64,000 nucleotides of DNA, from the NCBI GenBank assembly GCA_034931985.1, contig JAYGHB010000108.1:1-64000 (forward strand), written 5' to 3'. This DNA comes from Halotia wernerae. Lineage in GTDB: Bacteria; Cyanobacteriota; Cyanobacteriia; Cyanobacteriales; Nostocaceae. Made by a program: the position numbers and the translations under genes. The notes under the pieces are model-generated. The model did no database searches. It had not been told where the DNA came from and saw only the letters and a program-made list of their open reading frames with translations. Of this stretch, positions 1-9,133 are shown piece by piece (the first letter of the stretch is position 1; the number at the start of each line of letters is the position of its first letter).

Positions 1-56
1 GGGCATTGGGCATTGGGCATTGGGCATTGGGCATTGGGCATTGGGCATTGGGCATA
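1..56. repeat. STRR heptamer array (GGGCATT)8
   Basis: Eight head-to-tail copies of GGGCATT, the last ending in A. This is the short tandemly repeated repetitive (STRR) type common between genes of heterocystous cyanobacteria. Shorter stretches of the same unit recur near 6343-6369, 13340-13362 and, in inverted form, near 11529, 14820 and 23994. No function is evident. Confidence 0.95.
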
Positions 57-83
57 TTTTCTTCCCCCTGCCTCCCCTGCTCC

Positions 84-116
84 CCCAAATGTATCAACTT
101 TAAAGTGAAACGGTAT
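84..116. repeat. 33-bp interspersed repeat, copy 1
   Basis: A 33-bp stretch beginning CCCAAATGTATCAACTTT is repeated exactly, in inverse orientation, at 59235-59267. Both copies lie in non-coding DNA beside other repeats, which suggests a dispersed small repeat family rather than a gene part. Confidence 0.8.
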
Positions 117-122
117 TAGCCC

Positions 123-239
123 CTAGCCCAACAATTGTCCTAAATCTTGAGCTTTATCTAAGTGCGCGATCTGGTTTGCTCCCTGGTAATAGCACCGCGC
201 TGATGATGACATTGACATCACATAGAAACTGTCTTTCAT
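123..239 (-). pseudogene. PIN-domain toxin remnant (VapC-like)
   Basis: Reading the minus strand gives MKD, then in a shifted frame FLCDVNVIISAVLLPGS, then in another frame DKAQDLGQLLG and a stop. The D-V-N-V-I-I-S-A pattern is the first acidic motif of PIN-domain ribonuclease toxins. Only the N-terminal end survives and at least two frame changes are needed, so no working toxin is made. It follows the antitoxin remnant directly, as in a VapBC-type pair. Confidence 0.6.
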
Positions 240-435
240 TCGTCGTCATTCAAAATTGACTCCAAAATCTCTGGCGTTAAACCCCTTTGGGCAGATCGTC
301 TGCCAATTTCATTGAAGACTTCAGTAACACTGCGATCCGGGCTTCAATTTGTGAGCGTTCTTCTTCAGTGGCATTGCGGTATGCCTCTGCTACTTAAGAC
401 GGCACTTTGATGGTAATTTCTTCTTTAGTAATCAT
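236..435 (-). pseudogene. Antitoxin remnant paired with PIN toxin
   Basis: From ATG at 435 the reading is MITKEEITIKVPS, then an in-frame TAA, then VAEAYRNATEEERSQIEARI, and after a frameshift GRRSAQRGLTPEILESIL ending near 236. The parts together resemble a small antitoxin of about 65 aa found next to PIN toxins in cyanobacteria. One nonsense codon and one frameshift make it a pseudogene. It overlaps the toxin remnant by 4 bases. Confidence 0.65.
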
Positions 436-587
436 GGTCTGTTCACTTCCATAATTTCTCATCTTTAATCATGTTACTTCCTCGGCTCAGAGTTCCCCCA
501 TGCCCCATGCTTTGCTCAATTAAAAATTGATTCGATTTCATTTTTCATTTTTCATTTTTCATTTTTCATTCCCGAAGGGATGCCCAT

Positions 588-3257
588 TTATAACCAATTG
601 CCAATCAACACATAAGCAGACCAAAAGCTTGGAGCGTGGTAATTGGGATGCTTTAGTAGTTGCAACTGAGCGCGGCGGAGGGCTTCGGCTTTAGTAATGT
701 TGCCGCCCTTGAGTTCTCGGTAAAAATGACCCACAAACAAAGCTGTCGATTCATCATCAATTTGCCATAGGGATGCTAAGGTACTGCGCGCCCCTGCTCG
801 TACTGCTGCTCCTGCTAGACCAAGGGCTGCACGGTTGTCTCCGGCTGCTGTTTGGCAAGCGCTTAAAACTAACAGTTCTACTGCTCCTGGCTGGGTTTCG
901 TCCCGGCCGCGAAGAAAAGTATCAAATTGAGTGACATTAATCGGGCCGTCGGCAGCCAAAATAAAGGTGTTTTCAGCACGAGAACTAAACTGACCATGAG
1001 TTGCTAGATGTATGACATTGAATGGAGAAGTATTTACTTCGTTCTCTAGTGCTTTGCGGGTGAAGTCTTGATTCAACAGATTGGTTGTTGATACCCCTGC
1101 ACTGGCAATCAGCTTAACTTCAGACTCAATGGCAGGCAATGGCGCAAAGTTGGAAAAATTTGGAGGGGGCTGAGTTAAACCAGCAGTTAAGGCTCTAAGT
1201 TGCTGGCGTACCAGTGGTTTGGGGTTTTGCAGTTGTAGACCAACGCTGAGGGCGATCGCATATTTTTCTACTAAGAATTGCTGGCCATCATAGAGCGATG
1301 ACATTGGTAAATTACGCAATGCTCCATCCAGCACAAATACTAGAGTTTTCACCCCACTGGTTGACAATTCTGATTCAATAGGTTTGATTAGCCAGTTGTA
1401 AATTTGTTGCGATTGGAGTTTGACCGCATTGGTAGCAGCGGGATTAACAAGAGTTTTTCGTACTTGTGCGAGAACTTCGTCTACTTCTACTTGGGAAATA
1501 TTGGTACTGTAATGTCGTAAGGGTTGGTTGGGAATTTTGACAATTACCTGGAATTGGTCAGGAAGAATAATTGGATAAAAGATAGCAGCGGTGGGATTAT
1601 CTTGGTCTACTACTTTATCAAGGGTGACGCTCTGTCCTTGCAAACAAGCTTCTTTAAAAAAGTTATCTAATTCTGCCAACTGCAAGGCTTCAACCCTTTG
1701 GCGTGCTTTATCTAAGATTTTTTCATCCAATTTTCCTGACTGGGATTGCAGTAATAACTCTACTGATTCTCGATAGACAGGTTCAACACTGTCTCGAAAG
1801 TTAAACTGCACATCTTGATTGATAGCTACTAAGTCACTGCGTAAAGTATGAAGAGTTTCTACAGCTGCATCATAAGCGGCGATCGCTCCTTTAATATCTT
1901 TTTGCGCCCGGAGTAGTCTGGCTAACTGCCATTCCAATCGATAGGCTATGTCTGATGCATTAGTTGTTTGAGCCAAGATTAATGCCTGTTCGGTGAGAGT
2001 TTGCGCCTCTGACCACTGCTGGTTTTTTTCGTATAAATTACCCAAACTCAAAAGCCCGTAAGCTTCGGCTCGTTGATCGCCCAAACTGCGAGATTGCTGG
2101 ATGCTAGCGGCGAGTAATTTTGCTAAGTTCTGAGTGTTGATTGTTGAGAGAGATTTTCGACTCAAAAATTCTAAATCGGGACTTAGGACTTTCATCAAGC
2201 TTTGTGCATAGTTAATCTGGGCGTAGATAGCAGCACGGCTAGGAGGAAGTTGGTCAAGTTGGGATGGGATTGATTCTAATAAAGGTTCAACTTCTGCCAA
2301 TTGTTTTGTCTCCACCAGCAGACTGAGTTGATTGAGTTGGGCTTGAACTTTTGTTATGGGTGAGGGGGAGACTTGAAATGTTTTTTGATAGTAGGCGATC
2401 GCTTCTGCTTTTTGTTGACGTATGCGCGCATTGTTTCCTAAACTAAAAAGACTTGCCCCGATCTGTGTACGAGACTGTAAGCGCTGAGCAATTTCTAAAC
2501 TCTGCTCTAGGGCAAGGCAAGAATTTTTTTGATCTCCAACTAATAAAAGAGCATCGCCAAGCGATCGCAATCCTACTGCTTTTTCTATGGAGTCTGGTTG
2601 AGATTGTAATTTTTGACTTGTCTGTTCTAATATTTTGACTGCACGACGGTAAAATCCTTGAGTGCGCCATGCTTGTGCTTGATTGATCTGCGATCGCACT
2701 ACGCCATTGTGATTTTCTGCTTGCTGGTAAATTTTCGCTGTCTGTTGCCAAGTTGCTAAGGCTTTTTGTGTCTGCCCCATCGCCAGTTGCAGACGACCTT
2801 GAATATCCAGTGATTGAGCTAATAGGTGCAGATTTTGGCTTTTTTCTTGTCCTTTTAGCAAGTTTAAGCTATCTGTAATTGCCTGCTGTGCTTGAGTCCA
2901 TGCACCGAGTTGTTGGTAAGCAAGAGATAAATTGCTCAGGGTGGTAGCTAATCTGAGATCATCTCCTTGTTGTTTGTATTCTTGGACTGCCTGCTGTAAT
3001 ACTTGCGCTGCTTCGGCAAAACGTCCAGCATCGTATAATACTTTGCCCTGTTGCAAAGTTGTAATAGTTGCGTTTGTCAGTTGAGGTGAAAAGTTGGTAG
3101 CATTGGGAACTTTTGCTAACACAGGTGAAGCAAGGATACACAGCAAAGCCAACAAAAAATACAAAAGCAAACGTAACCAATCAAAACTTTTACCTTTTGC
3201 TTTTGGTTTGCTAACTTTTGCAGAATTTGGGCAACGAACCCTAGTTGTAGGAGTCAA
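588..3257 (-). CDS. TPR and CHAT-domain (caspase-like) protein
   Basis: An 889-aa protein. Residues about 27-48 form one hydrophobic segment (signal anchor or signal peptide), so the rest probably lies outside the cytoplasm or on the membrane face. Residues about 65-480 are TPR-type helical repeats with YQQLGAWTQA and YEKNQQWSEA signatures. The C-terminal third, from about 630, is a CHAT peptidase domain: HLATHG places the catalytic His at 754 and VLSACQTAAG the catalytic Cys at 801, followed by the conserved GLAGAAVRAGA and SLWQIDDEST. CHAT proteases cut partner proteins in response to a signal; the partner here is unknown. The start overlaps the stop of the upstream sigma-factor-like gene by 4 bases (ATGA), so the two are probably co-translated. 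Both catalytic residues are present, so the enzyme looks active. Confidence 0.9.
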   Translation of the reverse strand: MTPTTRVRCPNSAKVSKPKAKGKSFDWLRLLLYFLLALLCILASPVLAKVPNATNFSPQLTNATITTLQQGKVLYDAGRFAEAAQVLQQAVQEYKQQGDDLRLATTLSNLSLAYQQLGAWTQAQQAITDSLNLLKGQEKSQNLHLLAQSLDIQGRLQLAMGQTQKALATWQQTAKIYQQAENHNGVVRSQINQAQAWRTQGFYRRAVKILEQTSQKLQSQPDSIEKAVGLRSLGDALLLVGDQKNSCLALEQSLEIAQRLQSRTQIGASLFSLGNNARIRQQKAEAIAYYQKTFQVSPSPITKVQAQLNQLSLLVETKQLAEVEPLLESIPSQLDQLPPSRAAIYAQINYAQSLMKVLSPDLEFLSRKSLSTINTQNLAKLLAASIQQSRSLGDQRAEAYGLLSLGNLYEKNQQWSEAQTLTEQALILAQTTNASDIAYRLEWQLARLLRAQKDIKGAIAAYDAAVETLHTLRSDLVAINQDVQFNFRDSVEPVYRESVELLLQSQSGKLDEKILDKARQRVEALQLAELDNFFKEACLQGQSVTLDKVVDQDNPTAAIFYPIILPDQFQVIVKIPNQPLRHYSTNISQVEVDEVLAQVRKTLVNPAATNAVKLQSQQIYNWLIKPIESELSTSGVKTLVFVLDGALRNLPMSSLYDGQQFLVEKYAIALSVGLQLQNPKPLVRQQLRALTAGLTQPPPNFSNFAPLPAIESEVKLIASAGVSTTNLLNQDFTRKALENEVNTSPFNVIHLATHGQFSSRAENTFILAADGPINVTQFDTFLRGRDETQPGAVELLVLSACQTAAGDNRAALGLAGAAVRAGARSTLASLWQIDDESTALFVGHFYRELKGGNITKAEALRRAQLQLLKHPNYHAPSFWSAYVLIGNWL

Positions 3258-3910
3258 AATAAGCCTTCTAATTCAGCAAATTTTCGTAAGCGCGGCAAGC
3301 ACTGACGTTGATAAAAACTGCTTAATGTGGGAACTGACAATCCAAATTCCTGAGATAATTCTTTCCAACTCACTTCTGGGGGTAAGCGTTTAAGAATTAA
3401 TACCTGACAATTTACGTTTGGATGTCCTTTAATATGAGTACTATGTAGTTCCCCGTCTGAGTCTTTTTTAACCCATATCTCCAAGTTTTCTAAAATCGGG
3501 GGTACTTGGGGACTAGCTGGCAGATTGTCTACAGGGTCAATAATTTCACTCTTTCCACCCGATCCAAACTGGCGAATCTTGGGAGGAACCGTTGTAGCTT
3601 GTTCCCGGTTCTGGTTTAGGTAAAAGTCTTGTAGTCTACGTTTCAGGTAAGCATTTAACCAAGTAATGACACTGCCATAAGTAGGATCGTATTTTTGTCC
3701 TGTCAAACCTTCGCAAACGTTACGACAGAAATATAACCAAGTTTGTTGCAGTGCATCTTGATAATAAGGTGTACTTTCCCTCCAAAGTCTCTTGGAAGTC
3801 AAGCGTATGATTTGCGTGAGCAGCTTCTGACGCTGAGGGCTTCCAGGTGGGTACCCACAGGCTTGGGCGACTAAACAGCGTAGCTGTTCATCGAATTCAA
3901 CCATGTTCAA
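3254..3910 (-). CDS. Sigma-70 family (ECF-like) factor paired with CHAT protein
   Basis: A 218-aa protein. Residues about 45-95 (YYQDALQQTWLYFCRNV, then WLNAYLKRRLQDF) resemble sigma region 2, and the C-terminal WKELSQEFGLSVPTLSSFYQ resembles the region 4 helix-turn-helix. The middle is a poorly conserved linker. This is a sigma factor of the divergent cyanobacterial type often found beside CHAT or TPR genes. It shares a 4-base overlap with the CHAT gene, which suggests that one regulates or signals through the other. Promoter specificity cannot be read. Assignment as a sigma factor rests on helix patterns and neighbourhood, so some doubt remains. Confidence 0.72.
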   Translation of the reverse strand: MNMVEFDEQLRCLVAQACGYPPGSPQRQKLLTQIIRLTSKRLWRESTPYYQDALQQTWLYFCRNVCEGLTGQKYDPTYGSVITWLNAYLKRRLQDFYLNQNREQATTVPPKIRQFGSGGKSEIIDPVDNLPASPQVPPILENLEIWVKKDSDGELHSTHIKGHPNVNCQVLILKRLPPEVSWKELSQEFGLSVPTLSSFYQRQCLPRLRKFAELEGLF

Positions 3911-3989
3911 CTCTTGGCGAAGAAATCAAGCATATTTTAGTATTGCGTATAAGAATGCTCCACAGAATTACCCTATATGGTGATATTAG

Positions 3990-4215
3990 GGTAAACCAGG
4001 ATCTAGAAAGACTACTTTAGCTTATGCGATCGCTTTTGAACTTCAACTAGGCCCGGTTTTGCTTTGGCCAATTACAACTCGCTCCACACTACAAGAAGGA
4101 TTATATCAATATGATGCGATCGCTCGCTTACAAGATGCCCAAATCAGCCAAACTGATCTAGAGGCTCAAAATTGGATGATTTATTTGATGCAACAGCTCA
4201 AAGCAGCACCACATC
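3990..4215 (+). pseudogene. MoxR-type AAA ATPase fragment
   Basis: An open stretch reads GKPGSRKTTLAYAIAFELQ, then LLWPITTRSTLQEGLYQYDA and IARLQDAQIS. This matches the Walker A region and the following segment of MoxR-family AAA ATPases that act as chaperone-like ATPases. The Walker A has Arg where Gly is expected before Lys-Thr, a TAG lies just upstream in frame, and everything after about residue 75 is missing. The fragment ends where the transposase remnant on the other strand ends, so a past insertion or deletion probably removed the rest. Confidence 0.6.
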
Positions 4216-4458
4216 ATGTTCTTTTATTCTTGAGACTGTACTTTTGATGTGGGCGTTGCGTATATCATCTGCCTGCAAGTAGGGTGAACTCCAAAAATCG
4301 TATGCTGCTGTTGTTGCTGCGACATTTCCCCAGGCTTGCGGTACACTACTTGCTGGCTGTGCTGCCAAATCTTCTACTATACGTACTAGGCGTTTGTTTC
4401 GCCTTGCATCTCCTAAATCAGCTTGTTTCAATTCTTCTTCTGCCCAGTTCAACATCAT
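4198..4458 (-). mobile_element. IS4-type transposase N-terminal remnant
   Basis: From ATG at 4458 the frame reads MLNWAEEELKQADLGDARRN then KRLVRIVEDLAAQP and ends after EHDVVLL. This is the N-terminal DNA-binding domain of IS4/Tn5-type transposases (motif LGDxRRxKRL). Such proteins exceed 400 aa; only about 86 aa remain, with no DDE catalytic core, so it cannot transpose. No terminal inverted repeat was seen on either side. Confidence 0.75.
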
Positions 4459-4695
4459 CCATTCCCTGCAATTACTCTCCCACTCCAAAACTATACCTAT
4501 CAATCCTTTTGGCTTCTTTTAAGTAACTTGTATTTTTGTTGAGAAAGATCCGGGTAATGGATAGCAAAAGGAGAAGGGGAGACGCTGCGCGAACAGCCGG
4601 GGGAGTATGTCAATAGTAATTGGCTTGATCGGCGCGAAAAAGTTTGCTCTATGTCGTAAAATTTTTATTGGAAAAAACAAATTTTTATTTCCAGT

Positions 4696-4890
4696 ATGGA
4701 AAACCCACAAGACCCACAAGATTTATATATTGTCAAGCATCCTCGTGGGCATTGCGAAATCGTCCCCAGCGACCAAGTTGGGGACGATAATACAGAAATT
4801 ATAGAGCAGTGGGGGCCTTTTACTTCAGAGTCAGAAGCGATCGCCCGCCGCGTAGGATTAATCAGGGCTGGTAAATGCCAACCAGTCTAA
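4696..4890 (+). CDS. Small conserved-looking hypothetical protein
   Basis: A 64-aa protein beginning MENPQDPQDLYIVKHPRGHC and ending in SESEAIARRVGLIRAGKCQPV. I do not recognise a named family. The soluble, mixed composition and a clean frame with a HIP1 site inside look like a real small cyanobacterial gene rather than noise. No membrane segment or known motif is present. No strong ribosome binding site precedes the ATG. It lies alone between a remnant region and the convergent protease gene. Confidence 0.55.
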   Translation: MENPQDPQDLYIVKHPRGHCEIVPSDQVGDDNTEIIEQWGPFTSESEAIARRVGLIRAGKCQPV

Positions 4891-4935
4891 AGGCAAAAGA
4901 AATATTATCTTTTACCTTTGCTTCTTTTGGTTTTT

Positions 4936-6222
4936 TTAATTCTTTTCGGCGCTGGTGAGTCCTCTAGCAGCAATTTGTTTTCCGATAACTTCCACCGCTT
5001 TAGCAAATTGGGGGTCTGCTAGTGTGGCAAGTTTATCACGCTCCCGGAGCCACAAATCTTGTCTCTGGGCATCGGTTAAATCCACCTTTACATCTGGATC
5101 TACTCCATGCTTGTTAATATCTTTACCACTGGGCGTATGATATTTAGCAATTGTCACTGCCAGTCCTGAACCATCATCCAAGGGACGTACTGATTGCACC
5201 AGTCCTTTGCCAAATGTTTGACTACCCACCACAGTAGCACGCTTATTGTCTTGTAATGCTCCTGAGAGGATTTCACTGGCACTGGCTGAACCTTTATCTA
5301 CTAATACTACCAGTGGTTTAGTTGTCAAAGCGCGTCCGTTTGCTACTTCTCGCTCTTGTTCACCTTGACGGTCAATGGTAGAGACAATTGTGCCGCTATT
5401 TAGCCACATTCGGGCAATTTCAATACTAGAGAAGAGTAAACCACCAGGATTACCACGCAGATCTAGGACATACCCAGCTACCTTTTTGCTTTCTAAATCT
5501 TTGATGGCATTTTGCATTTCCTTACCAGCATTAGCACTGAACTGGTTGAGGCGAATGTAGCCAAGCTTTCCTGCTGGCGTTTGTTTTTGCGAATACTTAA
5601 CTGGATGGATTTCAATTCGCGCTCGTTTAATCTCGAAATTTTTTATTTGACCGCTACGCTGAATTGTCAGGTTTACTTTGGTTCCTGGTTCACCTCGGAT
5701 CAAAGATACTGCTTGGTTAGTATCCATCCCCTTAGTGCTTTTGCCATTGATTTTGATAATTTCATCCTTTGCCAGAATTCCTGCTTTGAATGCTGGTGTA
5801 TCCTCAATTGGCGCAATTACAACTAATTGCTTAGTTTTTTCATCTTGACTGATTGTGATACCAATACCTGTGAGTTCTCCAGAGGTATCCACTTGCATAT
5901 TTTTGAATTCCTCTGGATCCATAAATCGGGTGTAGGGATCATCCAGCTTTTTCAGCATTTCCCGAATGGACTTATAAGCTTCTTGCTGACTACTGTAGGA
6001 CTTGTTCAAGTACTCCTTACGAACAGCCTGCCAATCTACCTGGTTAAATGTACCATCTACGTACTGGCGGTTAACAATTTGCCAAACTTCGTCTACCGTT
6101 TCCTTGGGACTTGCTTTAAATAAAGCCTGACCTCGCGAGTGGATGCCTAGACTAGTAACAGCAATCGTGGAGAGTGTCACCGCCGTAGCACCCAAAACAA
6201 GTCTACTTTTTGTAATCACCAT
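4936..6222 (-). CDS. Carboxyl-terminal processing protease (S41, PDZ)
   Basis: The likely start is ATG at 6222 (MVITKSRLVLGATAVTLSTI), giving 428 aa with an N-terminal signal peptide or anchor; a longer frame from 6300 adds 26 unlikely residues. A PDZ domain follows at about 90-175 (ELTGIGITIS, then DEIIKINGKS). The S41 catalytic core has GSASASEILSGAL (nucleophile Ser) and TFGKGLVQ (general-base Lys). The family clips C-terminal tails of exported proteins; in cyanobacteria CtpA matures the photosystem II D1 protein, and paralogs CtpB and CtpC have other roles. Which paralog this is cannot be settled by eye. It lies just downstream of ispG on the same strand, separated by 110 bp with STRR repeats. 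Confidence 0.92.
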   Translation of the reverse strand: MVITKSRLVLGATAVTLSTIAVTSLGIHSRGQALFKASPKETVDEVWQIVNRQYVDGTFNQVDWQAVRKEYLNKSYSSQQEAYKSIREMLKKLDDPYTRFMDPEEFKNMQVDTSGELTGIGITISQDEKTKQLVVIAPIEDTPAFKAGILAKDEIIKINGKSTKGMDTNQAVSLIRGEPGTKVNLTIQRSGQIKNFEIKRARIEIHPVKYSQKQTPAGKLGYIRLNQFSANAGKEMQNAIKDLESKKVAGYVLDLRGNPGGLLFSSIEIARMWLNSGTIVSTIDRQGEQEREVANGRALTTKPLVVLVDKGSASASEILSGALQDNKRATVVGSQTFGKGLVQSVRPLDDGSGLAVTIAKYHTPSGKDINKHGVDPDVKVDLTDAQRQDLWLRERDKLATLADPQFAKAVEVIGKQIAARGLTSAEKN

Positions 6223-6342
6223 AATGACAGCTTTGTCAGAGGGAAAAATTATAGTCAGTATGCCCAATCTAACACAGGGTAAATCGTACAGGACGAGCAT
6301 GTATTTCTAATTCATTAAAATACTTGATAATCAGGCTAACTT

Positions 6343-6369
6343 GGGCATGGGGCATTGGGCATTGGGCAT
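6343..6369. repeat. Short STRR (GGGCATT-type) tract
   Basis: About three and a half copies of the GGGCAT(T) unit between the protease gene and ispG. It is the same repeat type as at the left edge of the window, followed by a pyrimidine-rich CTTCCCCTGC tract that often accompanies it here. Confidence 0.85.
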
Positions 6370-6409
6370 AAGTTATTCTCTTCCCCTGCTTCCCCTGCTC
6401 CCTGCTCCT

Positions 6410-7636
6410 TTATGGTTCTACCCAACGTCCATCTGTTTTAATCAGGTTAATTAACTCTTCTACTCCTTGTGCTTCTGGGACTTTTCTAATTTCTTCTCTG
6501 CCACGATATAAAGAAATATAACCAGGAGTTTTACCAACATAACCGTAATCGGCATCTGCCATTTCTCCAGGGCCATTAACAATGCAACCCATGACGGCTA
6601 TATCTAAGCCAGTCAAATGTTTGGTGGCTTCCCGGACTTTATGCAACACTTGTTCTAAGTTAAACAAAGTGCGTCCACAAGAAGGGCAAGCAACATACTC
6701 CACCATTGTTTTCCGCAATCCTAAAGCTTGCAGAATGCTGTAGCAAACAGGAATTTCCTTTTCTGGTGGTTCTGTCAGTGACACGCGGATTGTATCGCCA
6801 ATGCCATCTGCAAGTAATGTGGCAATACCAGCCGTAGACTTAATGCGTCCGTATTCACCATCTCCAGCTTCTGTAACGCCTAAATGTAGGGGATAATCCA
6901 TACCCAGTTCATCTAAACGCTTAGCCATTAGGCGATAAGCGGCTATCATCACAGGTACTCGTGAGGCTTTCATCGAAATGACCAAGTTACGGAAATCTAA
7001 AGATTCACAAATGCGAATAAATTCTAAGGCAGATTCCACCATTCCTTCTGGGGTGTCGCCGTAGGTAAATAGCATTCTTTCAGCGAGAGAACCGTGGTTT
7101 ACGCCGATTCGCATCGCTTTATCTTGGTCACGCAAAGACACAACTAGCGGTTCTAGAGTTTCGCGAATTTTTTCACCAATTTCATCAAATTCGGCTTTAG
7201 TATATTCGCTTCTATTGGAGCTGGGTTTTTCAAACACATATAACCCCGGATTAATTCGCACTTTTTCTATATGCTTGGAGACTTCTAAAGCGATTTTCAT
7301 GCCGTTGTGATGAACATCGGCAACAATTGGCACGTCTTGATAAGTTTTATTTAATTTTTGTTTAATTTCCGCCATCACTTTAGCGTGAGCCATGCTTGGC
7401 ACTGTGACGCGGACAATTTCACAGCCAATTTCGTGCAAACGACGAATAGCCGCGACAGAACCATCAATATCAAGTGTATCTTCATTAATCATTGACTGCA
7501 CCACAACGGGATAGCCACCTCCAATAGTGACATTTCCCACTTTTACGGGGCGAGTTTTGCGCCGCTTGATAGTGGTATCAAAGGCGGGTTGATCTGCTGT
7601 GGTATTAGAAGTTGTAAGAGTCGGCAGAGTTTGCAT
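6410..7636 (-). CDS. ispG: 4-hydroxy-3-methylbut-2-enyl diphosphate synthase
   Basis: A 408-aa IspG (GcpE), which reduces 2-C-methyl-D-erythritol 2,4-cyclodiphosphate to HMBPP, the penultimate step of the MEP isoprenoid pathway that feeds carotenoids, phytol and quinones. The N-terminal TIM-barrel part begins after a short tail with RRKTRPVKVGNVTIGGGYPV. The C-terminal [4Fe-4S] domain shows CPSCGRTLF and VMGCIVNGPGEMADAD, giving the three cluster Cys and the catalytic Glu. Length is normal for the bacterial form. In cyanobacteria the electrons come from ferredoxin. ispD of the same pathway lies about 7 kb away but not in the same operon. Confidence 0.97.
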   Translation of the reverse strand: MQTLPTLTTSNTTADQPAFDTTIKRRKTRPVKVGNVTIGGGYPVVVQSMINEDTLDIDGSVAAIRRLHEIGCEIVRVTVPSMAHAKVMAEIKQKLNKTYQDVPIVADVHHNGMKIALEVSKHIEKVRINPGLYVFEKPSSNRSEYTKAEFDEIGEKIRETLEPLVVSLRDQDKAMRIGVNHGSLAERMLFTYGDTPEGMVESALEFIRICESLDFRNLVISMKASRVPVMIAAYRLMAKRLDELGMDYPLHLGVTEAGDGEYGRIKSTAGIATLLADGIGDTIRVSLTEPPEKEIPVCYSILQALGLRKTMVEYVACPSCGRTLFNLEQVLHKVREATKHLTGLDIAVMGCIVNGPGEMADADYGYVGKTPGYISLYRGREEIRKVPEAQGVEELINLIKTDGRWVEP

Positions 7637-7815
7637 AACCTCATTAGGTAAATTTGCTGTAGCTAAAATATCAGATTGAAAAGTCTCTGTCTCTCAGATT
7701 GCCACAGGACGGGATTTTTTGGATGATTTGGGTAGCAAAAAATAAAAGTTCGTGGTCTGAGTAGCGATCGCCTTTCTACTGAGTTATAAATAACACTAGC
7801 AGCGTCAATGATTTT

Positions 7816-8793
7816 ATGACCAAACCTGTAATAGCTGTAATTCACTCAATTATTGACGGTGCAGCTTTAATTTCCACAGTACTTAGTGAGTATTCAATTC
7901 AACAGCCTCATAGCTGTAAGTTGTACAAACGTGGACTTAACGATACTTATTTAGTAAAAACTGAGGGTGACAATTATATTCTGCGGGTTTATCGGCGTAG
8001 TTGGCACAATAAAGAAGAGATTGATTTTGAATTAGAACTCCTAGCGTTTTTACATCAGCAAAAGCAGCCGATAGCTTATCCTATTGCCAGAAAAGACGGC
8101 AGTTTTACCACAGAAGTTTTCGCACCTGAAGGTGTGCGCTATGCCTCTATATTTACTTATGCACCAGGATATGCAGTTAATCAAAAGCTAAATAGCAAAC
8201 AAAGTTCTATTTTAGGAGAGGTACTGGCAAAAATTCATCAGACGCTCAATAGTTTTCAAAGCAGTTTCAGCCGCCCTGGATTGAATCATGAATACTTGCT
8301 AGATTGGTCAATAGCAAAAATTAAGTCTCTCTATCAACACCGCGAAAAGGATATTAATTATCTTCAGAGCCAGAGCAAGATAATTAAAAGTCAACTTCTA
8401 AAAATTAAACTACCTTCATCAGCACCTGAGTATGGAATTGGTGTTGGTGATGTTCATTCTGGCAATGCCCATTTTACCAAACAAAATCAGCCCACACTGT
8501 TTGACTTTGATCAATGCGGCTATGGTTGGCGTGCTTTTGATATTGCCAAGTTTTTACATGTAGCAATGAAGATGAAAATAGATGTTATTATTAGGAATAG
8601 TTTTATTGAAGGTTATCAAACAATTCGTCAACTAAGTGAAGCCGAAATATCTTCAATTCCTGTGTTTATCAAAGCTGCTCATATTTGGGTAATGGGAATT
8701 AGTGCAAATGCGGTTGATGATGTTTTAGCTTATGGATGGTTTGATGATGATTGGCTAGATGGACGATTGTCTATGTTGAGAAGTTTTGAATGA
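7816..8793 (+). CDS. Phosphotransferase (APH/homoserine-kinase-II-like)
   Basis: A 325-aa protein of the aminoglycoside phosphotransferase/choline kinase fold. The N-lobe shows GLNDTYLVKT and YILRVYR (nucleotide binding), the C-lobe IGVGDVHSGNAHFT (catalytic loop with Asp) and LFDFDQCGYGWRAFDIAKFL (metal-binding Asp). Related proteins include SrkA/YihE-type kinases and type II homoserine kinases; the true substrate cannot be inferred. It is divergent from ispG with a 180-bp gap and appears to be a single-gene unit. Confidence 0.82.
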   Translation: MTKPVIAVIHSIIDGAALISTVLSEYSIQQPHSCKLYKRGLNDTYLVKTEGDNYILRVYRRSWHNKEEIDFELELLAFLHQQKQPIAYPIARKDGSFTTEVFAPEGVRYASIFTYAPGYAVNQKLNSKQSSILGEVLAKIHQTLNSFQSSFSRPGLNHEYLLDWSIAKIKSLYQHREKDINYLQSQSKIIKSQLLKIKLPSSAPEYGIGVGDVHSGNAHFTKQNQPTLFDFDQCGYGWRAFDIAKFLHVAMKMKIDVIIRNSFIEGYQTIRQLSEAEISSIPVFIKAAHIWVMGISANAVDDVLAYGWFDDDWLDGRLSMLRSFE

Positions 8794-8902
8794 TGTAGAT
8801 AATTAAATTAATAGTAAAAAGCAAGGATAATTTAACTTTTGTTGAAGGCGATCGCGCCGATCACCAGCTAAATTAGACTTATCACCAAATGCTTTAACTC
8901 CT

Positions 8903-9133
8903 ATGCTAGAAAAAACATCCACATTCCAGAAAGCGATAGAGGCAGTAGAAGCCTTAGATCCAGAAGCTCAGGCTATGCTTGTAGATATTATTCAGAAGCG
9001 TCTTAAACAACAAGGACGGGATGAATTATTAAAAGCAGTTGCAGAAGCAGAGAATGATTATGCTCAAGGTAATGTCCGGCGTGGTTCAGTTGCAGATTTA
9101 ATGGCGGAGTCCGACTTTTATTCGTGCTTTTAA
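8903..9133 (+). CDS. Type II antitoxin (RelB/ParD-like)
   Basis: A 76-aa acidic helical protein (KAIEAVEALDPEAQAMLVDI, then AVAEAENDYAQGNV) of the kind encoded before RelE/YafQ-type toxins. The expected end is near VADLMAE; the present last residues SDFYSCF overlap, in another frame, the start of the toxin body. A deletion at the junction could have fused the two genes and removed the toxin start. The N-terminal and middle parts look intact, so the antitoxin itself may still be made. Confidence 0.7.
   Translation: MLEKTSTFQKAIEAVEALDPEAQAMLVDIIQKRLKQQGRDELLKAVAEAENDYAQGNVRRGSVADLMAESDFYSCF

Noticed and set aside
1..56. CRISPR array
   Set aside because: The 7-bp units follow each other without spacers; this is an STRR repeat. 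No CRISPR-like repeat and spacer pattern and no cas gene was seen in the window.
2443..2751. Protein-length frame overlapping the CHAT gene
   Set aside because: It lies inside the 889-aa coding sequence in another frame, has no family pattern and no start signals.
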